A DNA stretch of 64,000 nucleotides from Heloderma charlesbogerti (GCA_026122225.1 JANEZZ010000520.1:496001-560000), one strand, 5' to 3'; shown: positions 45,136 through 54,936, numbered from the stretch's first letter. Translations and numbers: made by a program. Notes: generated by a model not told the origin, from the letters alone.

Positions 45136-45988
45136 TAGGGCTGTGCAGGGACCCCCTGACCCAACTTGGCCCAGAACCTGAAGTGGGATTCAGATGCTGA
45201 ACCCTGTTTTGGGTCCCTCCCCCAACCCCCCCAACCCCCCGCGCAACCCCCCAGCTCCACCCCCCAGCTCCTTACTTTGCTGCCGCAGCCTCTGCTGCCA
45301 TCTCAACCATCACCTTCTCCGCTGCCGCCGCTGCCACCTCCGCTGCTGCCTTCTCCTCGCTGCTGCCTTCACAGCCTTCGCCACCACCTTCGCTGCCTCC
45401 TCTACCTTCTCCTCGCTGCCGCCCCTGCTCCCAGCTCCTGAGGCCTGGGCGCGCGCTGACTCTTCTTGCAGGGAGTTGCCTTTTTTAAAATGGCAGCCTC
45501 CTGGAAGTTGCCATTTTTTAAATGGCGACTCCCTGCAAGAAGAGTCAGTGTGCGTCCAGGCCTCAAGAGCTGGCAGCAGCGGCGGTGGCAGCAATGATGA
45601 CGGCGGAGGAGGAGGAGAAGGAGGTAGTGGTGATGACAGCGGTGGCAGTGGAGACGGCGGTGATGGCGGAGACAGTGATGACGGTGGTGGAGGCAGAGGA
45701 TGAGGAGAAGGCGATGGTGGCGGCAGAGAAGGCAGCGGCGGTGACAAAGATGGCAGTGGAGGTGGTGGCAGAGAAGGTGGGCGTCTCAGGTAAGGACCTG
45801 GAGGTGCTGGTGCAGCTGGGCTGGGGGTGCTGAAGCTTCAAAGTGCACCAAGTGCGTTGGAGAGCCCCTGACCCACTCTGGGTCGCTTCATGCCCCCCCC
45901 TCTTCGCCTCGGCAGGGGCTCAAAGTGACCTGAAGCAGCCCGCTTCGACTTGGGGTTCGAACCTTGGCCCAAGCGGTGGACAGCACTA
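45136..45988. mobile_element. Second hAT-like family, copy with large triplet arrays
   Basis: The left end TAGGGCTGTGCAGGGACC matches the element at 15.27 kb. The right end is worn (GCGGTGGACAGCACTA). The flanks CTATATAT and CTATAGTG match only partly. The interior is an inverted pair of CNN-rich arrays. CTG/CCG/CTT-type triplets at 45270-45420 face GGTGGCAGC/GGAGGAGAAG-type triplets at 45575-45785, around TTTTTTAAAATGGCAGCCTC and its inverted copy. CTCCTTACTTTG and CTCAGGTAAGGACC are the outward motifs. Long serine/proline or aspartate/glycine frames here are low-complexity shadows. Confidence 0.7.
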
Positions 45989-46346
45989 TAGTGAACCTTT
46001 AATATATCCAAGGAACATTTCTTCTTGTAGAAAGATAATTTCACAACCAAAAATTGTTTGCACATTTTCCATTTTTTTCTTTGCCACATAGTCTAGCATA
46101 TTTATAGTTCACCAAATATCTGGAAAAAGGCACATGGGTCCCACCACATAACTAACGTAAATGGGATAGATTTTGCATAGTCTCCCGGATTTATAATACC
46201 ACTAATGCAGAATAAAAATAAATTCTTGGAAGATGAAGTATATACCATCCTACCAATATGTGACCATTTTCTAGCTGTAAATGATATATACTCAATGCAG
46301 CATCAACACAGGATCGAGGACCAGAGTGGTGTCACCTATAGGACAG

Positions 46347-46350
<4 letters not shown>

Positions 46351-46381
<31 letters not shown>
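46351..46381. repeat. (TC)n microsatellite
   Basis: Pure dinucleotide run. Confidence 0.9.
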
Positions 46382-46383
<2 letters not shown>

Positions 46384-46589
46384 TTCCTGTCCAGTTGGAC
46401 TCCAGTTTTGAGTGCTGGTACTTAGTGTTGGACATCTTTATTGTCAAATGAGGAGGGAGTTCTCCAGCTCCTTCTTCTAAAGATGCTAGATTGTTTACTG
46501 GGACTGGGTGTTAGCATGTTGTGCTGGTGCTTCTCCAACTGCACCCATTCCCTGTCTGTTTTTGGTCCCATTCAAAGTGTTGGGGGGTT

Positions 46590-46825
46590 TCTCCACAACA
46601 ATGGAAGGAGAAGTGAATGGAGGATTACCTGGATTTTTAAAGGAATTGGCTTTGGTCCACAAAGGGCTCCACAAGCGAGTGCATTGCACCAGTATAAGTC
46701 ACTTTACAGAACATACTTCCAGGTGGGGTGGCGTGATTGGAGTAAACATCATCAGACTGGCAAGGGCTGCTCAACCAATAAGAGAGGCTCCCCCCAGCCC
46801 CTGTTCAGGCTCTCCTTTCTCCTTC
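46590..46825. repeat. Unclassified dispersed repeat, copy B
   Basis: Partner of 36995-37245; see there for shared stretches. The following ACCACAATGGGAGTTACTTC occurs at 47097, further downstream than in copy A. Confidence 0.6.
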
Positions 46826-47307
46826 CCGTGATACTCCCATAATGCAGTGGATTGAAGCTTAGCACTTATTAAGTGCTTATTACTTATTACTTCCTTACAT
46901 CAACAGAGCAAACAGTAAAGAAACACAGCTGCAGATCCTTTGTTAATCAATAACATCCTAGGAGGTCTCCTCCTGTGCTATAGTCTTGTCAAAAAAATCT
47001 CTTTCTCTCTCTGCCCCCGCCCCCATTAATACTTCCTTTCAACAAAGCAAACAGTAAATACATGCAGCATTGGTATTTAGGGGACAAACCGCATTGACCA
47101 CAATGGGAGTTACTTCTGAGGAGACACCTGCTTCCCCAAGCCATGCCTGATTCAATTTTTTAAAAACTTCCTTCCCCTCTAAAACTGCTATTTCACTTTG
47201 TCACTATTGTGGATTTGTCCAGCAACACCTACACCCCCTATCTTGCTATCTCAGTATGCCACTATTGCGTGATAGTACTAATGCGTGGAGCCGCATTAAT
47301 ACTAATG

Positions 47308-47650
47308 GGGCCGTGGTGGCTTAGTGGTTAAGATGCTGAACTGCAGACTGGAAGGTCGGCAGGTCAGCAGTTCGAGACCCGAGTGCTGCGTGACAGCGTG
47401 AGCTCCCGTCTTCAGTCCCAGCTTCTGCCAACCTAGCAGTTCGAAAGCAAGACATTGCAAGTAGATAAATAGGTACCGCCTCAGCGGGAAAGGTAACAGT
47501 GTTCCGTGCACCTTGGTGTTCAGTCATGCCGGCCACATGACCATGGAAGCGTCTTCGGACAGCGCTGGCTCTTCGGCTTAGAAACGGGGATGAGCACCGC
47601 ACCCTAGAGTTGGACACGACTGGTTGGGGACACCTTTACCTTTACCTTTT
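47308..47650 (+). mobile_element. Sauria-type SINE, complete, 8-bp TSD
   Basis: The 343-bp unit has a tRNA-like head: an A-box-like TGGCTTAGTGGTTAAGATGC and a B box in AGCAGTTCGAGACCCG. The body has ACCTTGGTGTTCAGTCATGC, and the tail has GAGTTGGACACGACTGG followed by CTTTACCTTTACC, which resembles the Bov-B 3' end. TACTAATG flanks both sides (47300-47307, 47651-47658). These SINEs are known from squamates and are mobilised by Bov-B, which is also present in this window. Confidence 0.93.
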
Positions 47651-47885
47651 TACTAATGCGTGAGAGTGGCATAGTGAGAAAGGGGGTAGAGGTATTGCTG
47701 GACAAATGAGTGACAGTGACCCAGTGACATTCAAGCCCCCTTTGTAGGTGTGATTTGTTTAACTCCTTCCTTTCAGGATGGGTGATTTCTACCATCTCAC
47801 TATGCCTCTATCATGCAATTGCTCTATCGTGTAATTGCATCACAGAGCAATTGTGTGACAGAGCAATTGTGTGATAGAGGCATAG

Positions 47886-48416
47886 TGTCAAGGGCTCTTT
47901 GGAGGCCTCTCTCAGTCTAATCCAGTAGCCAAGTCCAGACACAGACATAGGAATTCCTTTCAAAGCTTTATTCTTCTTTTACAACTTAACAACTACACTG
48001 TTTGCAACTAGATCTGAGCAGCATAGTACCTATGCCCTAAGTTGGAACAGTTGGTCCCCATTTGAAAAGGAATTACTGGCAGACCCCTGAACTTAAGGAC
48101 TAGGGGGAGTCCCTCCCCTTTTCCCTTGGATCCTCTGGGCGCAGCCGTTGTTTGCGCGCCAACCGGGCACTACATGTCCTTTCCGCGCCCTCCATCTGGC
48201 GCCGCTCTCTGCGTCTGCGTCGCGCGTCCACCAAGTCTGCTATCCGTGCTCTGTTACTCCCTGGACTGCTATCTAAGCTAGGAATGTTGGTGGGAGGAAT
48301 CTCCGACAGCTGTTGGCCCTGGGAAAGAGGAGCGCGCTCCCCTCCCAGGAGCGACTGCTCTTCCACAGAATCAGAACTACTCTGCAATTCTTATGGGCTC
48401 AGTGTCCACCCTGACA
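47886..48416 (-). mobile_element. Solo LTR of the Gypsy family (minus strand)
   Basis: 531 bp, reverse complement of the LTR type at 22032: CACCCTGACA at the right end and TGTCAAGGGC at the left. It has the same internal blocks (CAGAATCAGAACTACTCTG, CCTTTTCCCTTGGATCCTCT, CTTTATT polyA signal). The flanks CATAG and CATAC match at 4 of 5. No internal retrotransposon sequence remains, consistent with LTR-LTR recombination. Confidence 0.9.
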
Positions 48417-48525
48417 CATACTGAGATGGAAGAAATCACCCATCCTGAAAGGAAGGAGTTAAATCAAACCAATAAAAGGGTTTTGAATGGCACTAGGTCA
48501 CTATCACTCATTTCTCCAGCAATTT

Positions 48526-51500
48526 GTTGTTCAGTCGTTCAGTCGTGTCCGACTCTTCATGACCCCATGGACCATAGCACGCCAGGCCTTCCTGTCCTGC
48601 ACTCTCTCCCGGAGCGTGCTCAAGTCCATATTCATTGCATCAGTGATGCTATCTAGCCATCTCATTCTCTGCTGTCCCCTTCTCCTTTTGCCCTCAGTCT
48701 TTCCCAGCATCAGGGTCTTTTCCAGAGAGTTTTCTCTTCACATTCGGTGGCCAAAATATTTGAGCTTCAGCTTCAGTATCTGTCCTTCCAATGAGCACTC
48801 AGGGTTGATTTCCTTTAGGATGGACTGATTTGACCTCCTTGCAGTCCAGGGGACTCATAAAAGTCTTCTCCAGCACCACAGTTCGAAAGCATCAATTATT
48901 TGGTGCTCCGCCTTCCTTATAGTCCAGCTCTCACAGCCATACGTTATTCCTGGGAAAACCATAGCTATGATTAGACTGACCTTTGTCAGCAAGGTGATGT
49001 CTCTGCTTCTCTGACTATGCTGTCTAGGTTTGCCATAGCTTTCCTCCCAAGGAGCAAGTGTCTTTTAATTTCATGGCTACAGTCACTGTCTGCAGTGATC
49101 TTGGAGCGCAAGAAAATAAAATCTCTCACTGCTTCCATTTCTTCCCCTTCCATATGCCAGGAAGTGATGGGGCCAGATGCCATGATCTTCGTTTTTTTAA
49201 TGTTGAGTTTCAAACCAGCTTTTGCACTCTCCTCTTTCACCCTCAACAAGAGGCTCTTTAGATCCTCTTCACTTTCTGCCATTAGGGTGGTATCATCTGC
49301 GTATCTGAGGTTGTTGATAATTCTCCCAGCAATCTTAATTCCGACCTGTGATTCATCCAACCCAGCGTTTCTCATGATGTACTCTGCATATAAGTTAAAT
49401 AAGCAGGGTGACAATATGCAGCCTTGTCGTACTCCTTTCCCAATTTTGAACCACTCGGTTGTTCCATGTCTGGTTCTTACTGTTGTTTCTTGACTCTCGT
49501 ACAGGTTTCTCAGGAGACAGGTAAGGTGGTCTGGTACCCCCATCTCTTTCAGAATTTGCCAGAGTTTGTTGTGATCCACACAATCAAAGGCTTTAGCGTA
49601 GTCAATGAAGCAGAAATAGACATGTTTCTGGAATTCTCTTGCTTTCTCCATGATCCAGCGAAAGTTGGCGATTTGATCTCTAGTTCCTCTGCCTCTTCGA
49701 AACCCAGCTTGTACTTCCAGTAGTTCTCAGTTCGCATACTGCTGAAGCCTAGCTTGTAGGATTTTGAGCATCACCTTGCTGGAATGTGAAATGAGTGCAA
49801 TTGTACAGTAGTTTGAACACTCTTTGGCATTGCCCTCCTTTGGAATTGGAATGTAAACTGACCTTTTCCAGTCTTGTGGCCACTGCTGAGTGTTCCAAAT
49901 TTGTTGGCATATTGAGTGCAGCACTTTAACAGCATTGTCTTTTAGGATCTTAAATAGCTCAGCTGGAATACTGTCATCTCCGCTAGCTTTGTTGTTAGTA
50001 ATGCGTCCTAAGGCCCACTTGACTTCACTCTCGAGGATGTCCGGCTCAAGTTCAGTGACCGCACTATCATGGCTATCAGGGACTATCAGATCTTTCCTGT
50101 ATAGTTCTTCTGTGTATTCTTTCCACCTCTTCTTAATCTCATCTGCTTCTGTTAGGTCCCTGCCTTCTTTGTCTTTTATCATGCCCGTCTTTGCACAAAA
50201 CGTTCCCTTGAGATCTCCGATTTTCTTGAAAAGATCTCTAGTCTTTCCCATTCTGTTGTTTTCCTCGATTTCCTTGCATTGTTCATTTAAGGCCTTCTTG
50301 TCTCTCCTTGCTATTCTCTGGAACTCTGCATGCAGTTAGGTATATCTTCCCCTTTCTCCCTTGCTTTTCGCTTCCCTTCTTTCCTCAGCTACTTGTAAAG
50401 CCTCATCAGACAGCCACTTTGCTTTCTTGCATTTTTTTTTCTTTGGGATGGATTGAGTTGCTGCCTCCTAAACAGTGTTATGGACCTCCGTCCATAGTTC
50501 CTCAGGCACTCTGTCTATCAGGTCTAATCCTTGAAATCTATTCCTCACCTCCACTGTATATTCATAAGGGATATGATTTAGGTCATACCTGAATGGTTTA
50601 GTGGTTTTCCCTACGTTCTTCAATTTCAGCCGAAATTTTGCAAGAAGAAGCTCATGATCTGAGCCACAGTCAGCTCCAGGTCTTGTTTTTACTGACTGTA
50701 TGGAGCTTCTCCATCTTTGGCTGCAAAGGACATAATCAATCTGATTTCGATATTGACCATCTGGTAATGTCCCTGTGTAGAGTCGCCTCTTGTGCTGTTG
50801 GAAAAGAGTGTTTGCTATGATCAGCATGTTCTCTTGGCAAAACTCTATTAGCCTTTGTCCTGCTTCATTTTGTACACCAAGGCCATGCTTGCCTGTTATC
50901 CCGGTGATTTCTTGACTTCCTACTTTAGCATTCCAATCCCCTATGATGAAGAGGACATCTTTTTTTGGTGTTAGTTCTAGAAGGTGTTGTAGATCTTCAT
51001 AGAACTGATCAACCTCAGCTTCTTCGGCCTCAGTGGTTGGGGCATAGACTTGAATTACTGTGATGTTGAATGGTTTGCCTTGGATTCGTACTGAGATCAT
51101 TCTTATCGTTTTTAAGATTGTACCCCAGTACTGCTTTTCCCACCCTTTTGTTGACTATGAGTGCTACTCCATTTCTTCTCAGGGATTCTTGCCCACAGTA
51201 GTAGATATGATGGTCACCTGAATTACATTCGCCCATGCTTGTCCGTTTTAGGTCGCTGATTCCCAATATGTCGATGTTCAGTCTTGCCATCTCATGTTTG
51301 ACCACCTCCAGCTTACCTTGGTTCATTGATCTTACATTCCAGGTTCCTAAACAATATTGTTCTTTACAGTATCAGATTTTCTTTTCACCACCAGACACAT
51401 CCACAGCTGAGTGTCCTTTCAGCTTTGGCCCAGCCGCTTCACTCTTTCTGGCGCTACTTGGAAATACCCTCTGCTCTTCCCCAGTAGTATATTGGACACC

Positions 51501-51757
51501 TTCCGACCTGAGGGGCTCATCTTCCGGCGTCATCTCTTTTAGCCTTGTGATACGTTCCATGGGGTTTTCTTGGCAGGAATACTGGAGTGGGTTGCCATTT
51601 CCTTCTCCAGTGGACCACATTTTGTCAGAACTCTCTGCCATGACCTGTCCGTCTTGGGTGGCCCTGCACAGCATAGCTTATGGCTTCACTGAGTTACGCA
51701 AGCCCCTTCACCACAACAAGGCAGTGATCCATGAAGGGGCAATACCTATACCCCTAT
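48526..51757 (-). pseudogene. Bov-B (RTE clade) LINE, near full length, minus strand
   Basis: It reads from about 51757 to 48526. The 5' region (51674-51372) has a leader frame with WSTGEGNGNPLQYSCQENPM. The endonuclease starts at 51326-51110 (NIDILGISDLK, HIYYCGQESLRRNGVALIVN), shifts frame near 51100 and continues with FIIGDWNAKVG, NQIDYVLCSQRWR and GSDHELL, the metal-binding and catalytic motifs of APE-type nucleases. Stops occur near 50468 and 50335. The frame then resumes at 50251 through PIPKEGNAKECSNYCTIAL. Another stop lies at 49727, and the RT continues from 49651 with CFIDYAKAFDCVDHNKLW and NNLRYADDTTLMAES. A frameshift lies near 49010. The tail GACACGACTGAACGACTGAA lies at 48530-48555. 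It is dead but almost complete, about 3.2 kb. Confidence 0.93.
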
Positions 51758-51774
51758 CTCAATAGTGATATAAT

Positions 51775-52740
51775 TAGGGATGAGGGAGAATTTCTCCCCA
51801 AAACTTCGGGGGAACGAGTGCCAACGCATTCGGTCCTCCGAAGGTTGTTCGGGGAGAAATTCTCCACCCCCCCGTCCCCCCTGGGATGGGACTTACCTTT
51901 CACGAATGTCCCTCCCGGCGGCGCATCCCAGCAGCGGTTCGGCAGGTCTTCGTCAGGGGCGGGGGTGGCAGCCGATCTTTCGACTAGCTGCCGCCGCCGC
52001 CATTACAAGAAAAGTAAAAAAAAAAAAAAACCAACGCCCCTGTGATAGGCTACGTAACGATTTACGTAGCCTATCACGGCTAGATTTGCAAAGTCAGCCG
52101 TGATAGGCTACGTTAATCGTCACGTAGCCTATAATGGGTGACTTAAAAAAAAAAAAAAAAAAGCGTGTACGGCTAATGGCGGCCCCCATAGGGAGCCGCC
52201 ATTCGCGTTCCTTATTTGGTCCCTGTAGTCTACGTAAAGATTTACGTAGACTACGGCGAAAATAAGGGCAATGCAAATAGCCCTTATTTGCTATTAAAAT
52301 CTTTATGTAGTATAAAAATCTACATAGTATAAAACGTAGTATAAAAATCTTTACGTAGACTACAGGGACCAAATAAGGAACGCGAATGGCGGCTCCCTAT
52401 GGGGGCCGCCATTTGCGTACGCGCTTTTTTTTTTTCCAAAGTCACCCGTGATAGGCTACGTGACGATTAACATAGCCTATCATGGCTGACTTTGCAGATC
52501 TAGCCGTGATAGGCTACGTAAATCGTTATGTAGCCTATCACAGGGGCATTTTTGTTTTGTTTTTTCTTTTGACGTTCGCGGCTGGGCGAGGCGGGAAGCC
52601 TCCCCCCCGGCCTGACTTTCGGCCGGGCGAGGCGGGAAGCCTCCCCCCCCCGGCCTGAACTTCGGGGGGAGCAGCGAAGCGCCTCCCCCCCACCGCGAAG
52701 CAAGCTGCGAGACCAGTTAAGTGACTTTCGTGTATCCCTA
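51775..52740. mobile_element. Palindrome-array hAT-like element, copy 9, largest
   Basis: The 966-bp unit starts TAGGGATGAGGGAGAATTTC and ends GACTTTCGTGTATCCCTA. The flanks GATATAAT and GACATAAT match at 7 of 8. Organisation is as in the 24.0-kb copy. P1 pairs lie at 52040-52080/52098-52138 and 52446-52487/52502-52543, with P2-like units (GGAGCCGCCATTCGCG and its inverse) inside them. The centre (52225-52370) is abnormal: GTAGTATAAAAATCT-type text is repeated three times between the P1-variant arms. Outward motifs are GACTTACCTTTC (51891) and ACCAGTTAAGTGAC (52713), where the donor-like GT is mutated to TT. Confidence 0.9.
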
Positions 52741-53024
52741 GACATAATGAGATAGGACAAATCTGGACAAATGCGCGGTAGTGACATACTGAGATAACGA
52801 GATTGGGAGGATTGCTATTGGGCTGCCTGGAGTTTTGCAGGGATGGCCACCAGAGTTTAGCGGTAGGCAAGGTGAAGTAAATGCCATGAGGTAGCACAGA
52901 ACTCTGACAGCCAGACCTGAAATGGCAGAAACAGTGGGGAAACACAGGCGGGGGAAACCTTGGGGAAACACCCCTTGACTGGGGTCAGTGGGGTGAAAAA
53001 CACACCCTTGGGCAGGGCTATCAT

Positions 53025-54210
53025 TAGGGGTTTATGGATTCCCCACCATCTGTTCCGGCGGGGAATCCGTGGGGGGTGAGGCGATCCATTCCTCGCCCCC
53101 GGAATCCTCCAGAGCAGCTCCGCTCAGATTCCGGGGGGGGGGGACTGGCTTGGGGGACACTTACCTTCCCTCCTGCCAGCCAGAGCCATTCACCTCCTCC
53201 CTGTCCCTGCTAATTGCCATGTCTTATAAAAAAAAAAAAGACAATTGGGAGGATGTGCCCATAGGCTTATACGCAAAATAGAGCCATGAATATCGCATAT
53301 AAGCCTATGGACACATAGACTTAGATGCAAGATTCATGACTCTATTTGTGTATAAGTCTATGGGCACACACCCCTGATGGCCATTTTTTTTTTTTTTAAA
53401 GACATGGCAATCGGCAGGGACAGGGAGGAGGAGAATGGCTCTGGCTGGCAAGAAGCAGCCGAGTGCCGTTCCGCCTCCAGTCCTCCTGGAGCGGAGGTAA
53501 GTAGGGATGTCAGAGAATTCCGCGATGGATCTCAGTGAGGCCGAATGCCAGTGCATTTGGCCCCCAAAAAGCTGTCGCGGAATGAAGCCCCCATCCCCCC
53601 AACCCACGAAAGGCGCGTGGGACGAAGTGCCCGCCGCCCCCACCCCACAAAAGGTGCACGAAACGAGCACTTACCTGCTCCCGTCCACGCTGCTGTGCGA
53701 ATGGCGGCCATCCTGCGGCCGCCATTCGCTTCCTCCTTCTTCAGCCATGGGAAAAAACCCAGCCTACGCAAATGGCGGTGGCTACCGCCATTTGCATACG
53801 CTGGGGTTTTCCCCCTGCCGTGATAGGCTACATAAATATTTACGTAGCCTATCACGGCTCACTACAGGGACGCAAATGACGGCAGCTACGACAGCCGCCA
53901 TTTGCGTCCCTGCAGGGCTGCCCAGTGGCCGGATGTCTGGCTGCAGGCGGCTGGAGCCGCCCAGCGGCTCCATGGCTTGGCCGCAGAGCGGAGCTAGCTG
54001 GCCAGGATTCCGGGGGGAGGCATGGAGCACCTCCCCCCCCGGCAAGGATTCCGGGGGGAGGGACGGAGCGCCTCCCTCCACCTGCAGAACCCGGCGGAGC
54101 CAGGTAAGCGGGGTTTTGTACACCCCTAGAGGTAAGTGGTCCCGATCCGCTGCAGATTCCTGAGGCCGGATTCTCATTTGAATCCGCAGTGGATTTCTCT
54201 GACATCCCTA
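53025..54210. mobile_element. Older hAT-like palindromic element hosting copy 10
   Basis: The left end is TAGGGGTTTATGGATTCC and the right end GGATTTCTCTGACATCCCTA. The flanks GCTATCAT and GCTATGCC share only the first five bases. Its interior palindrome differs from P1: CCCATAGGCTTATACGC with inverted partners GCATATAAGCCTATGG and GTATAAGTCTATGGGC at 53258-53362. Outward motifs are CACTTACCTTCC (53158) and GGAGGTAAG (53493; after the nested insertion the second duplicate continues as AGGTAAGTGG at 54130). It is interrupted at 53502-54128. Confidence 0.7.
53502..54128. mobile_element. Palindrome-array hAT-like element, copy 10, perfect TSD
   Basis: The 627-bp unit starts TAGGGATGTCAGAGAATTCC and ends GTTTTGTACACCCCTA. 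GAGGTAAG flanks both sides (53494-53501, 54129-54136). One P1 unit lies at 53816-53858. P2 units lie at about 53766-53800 and 53871-53910. Outward motifs are CACTTACCTGC (53667) and CCAGGTAAGCGG (54100). Confidence 0.92.
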
Positions 54211-54539
54211 GCTATGCCAAATTAAATGTGGAGGGTAGTGCACACCACAGCAGAAACACAGACAAGCCGACTTAAGGAAAACAATTGGTATAAAAATAGT
54301 CTCAGAAGAACGATTTGTTTCGGTGAGAAACTCTGGAGTGGCTGTGAGATGACCACGACGTCATGTGCCCCAAATGACCGCTGAATGCAGCAACCTCACA
54401 GTGAATTACTCATGGAGACATCCCCCTGGTCTTGGCCATTTAAATCCTTCACTGCTTGGGGCCAGGAAATGCTACCTGGTCACTCTTCTCCACATATGCC
54501 TGCCTGTACTTTGAGATCCCCATCCAAAGCCCTTTTCCA

Positions 54540-54840
54540 CGTTCCCTTACTTTATGAGGTGTGGCAGACTGCTACTGTGCAGAGGGACTTTACAGCAGTT
54601 GTGCCTTTGGAATGCACTCCTCAGAAAGGCTTGCCTGGTGCCCACTTCGGTATCATTTTGCTGTAAGCAAATACCATTTTCCCTCCCCACGGTTTTAACC
54701 TTTTCTTGATCTGTTTTACTCGGATTGTTTTGAATTATTTTTATGCTGCTGTTATAGATTTGCTGTTTTTAGCTTATTTTGTGAACCACCCAGAAAGCTT
54801 CAGCTATTGGGCAGTATAGAAATAAATAAATAAATAAATT
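54540..54840 (+). mobile_element. L2-clade LINE 3' fragment (plus strand)
   Basis: Degenerate C-terminal coding text near 54557-54660 (GGACTTTACAGCAGTTGTGC, GAATGCACTCCTCAGAAAGG) is followed by TTTTGTGAACCACCCAGAAA, GCTATTGGGCAGTATAGAAA and AAAT repeats, an L2-type 3' end. Confidence 0.7.
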
Positions 54841-54843
54841 TTA

Positions 54844-54933
54844 GGCTACAATCCTATGTATATTTACCTGGGAGGAAGTCCAACTGAACAGAGTTGGACT
54901 TACTTCTGAGTAAACATGCCTAGGATTGCACTG
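54844..54933. mobile_element. Short PIF/Harbinger-type MITE, TTA duplication
   Basis: The 90-bp unit GGCTACAATCCTATG...CCTAGGATTGCACTG is flanked by TTA (54841-54843, 54934-54936). The inner palindrome is AAGTCCAACTGAACAGAGTT with GGACTT. It landed directly next to the L2 AAAT tail. Confidence 0.78.
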
Positions 54934-54936
54934 TTA

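Larger units (their letters stand above)
47180..52830. repeat. Foldback host repeat split by four insertions
   Basis: The pieces are 47180-47307, 47651-47885, 48417-48525 and 52741-52830. Sequence at 47700-47885 (TCCTTTCAGGATGGGTGATT, CCATCTCACTATG) recurs inverted at 48417-48500 (CATACTGAGATGG, AATCACCCATCCTGAAAGGA). GGATTTGTCCAG with CTATCTCAGTATGCCAC at 47211-47264 is echoed inverted at 52758-52800. A further inner palindrome of GAGCAATTGTGTGA units lies at 47812-47880. The original element is a long inverted repeat of unknown superfamily. Confidence 0.6.

Noticed and set aside
45166..45833. Serine/proline-rich and aspartate/glycine-rich frames, also at 15995-16661
   Set aside because: Low-complexity translations of triplet arrays inside the second hAT-like family. 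No start context, domain or conservation.
45128..45996. Exact target duplication for the element at 45136
   Set aside because: The flanks CTATATAT and CTATAGTG agree only at the first five bases, and the right terminus is eroded, so the boundary is approximate.
47308..47400. A functional tRNA gene
   Set aside because: The A- and B-box-like motifs belong to the SINE head. No cloverleaf with anticodon arm is preserved.
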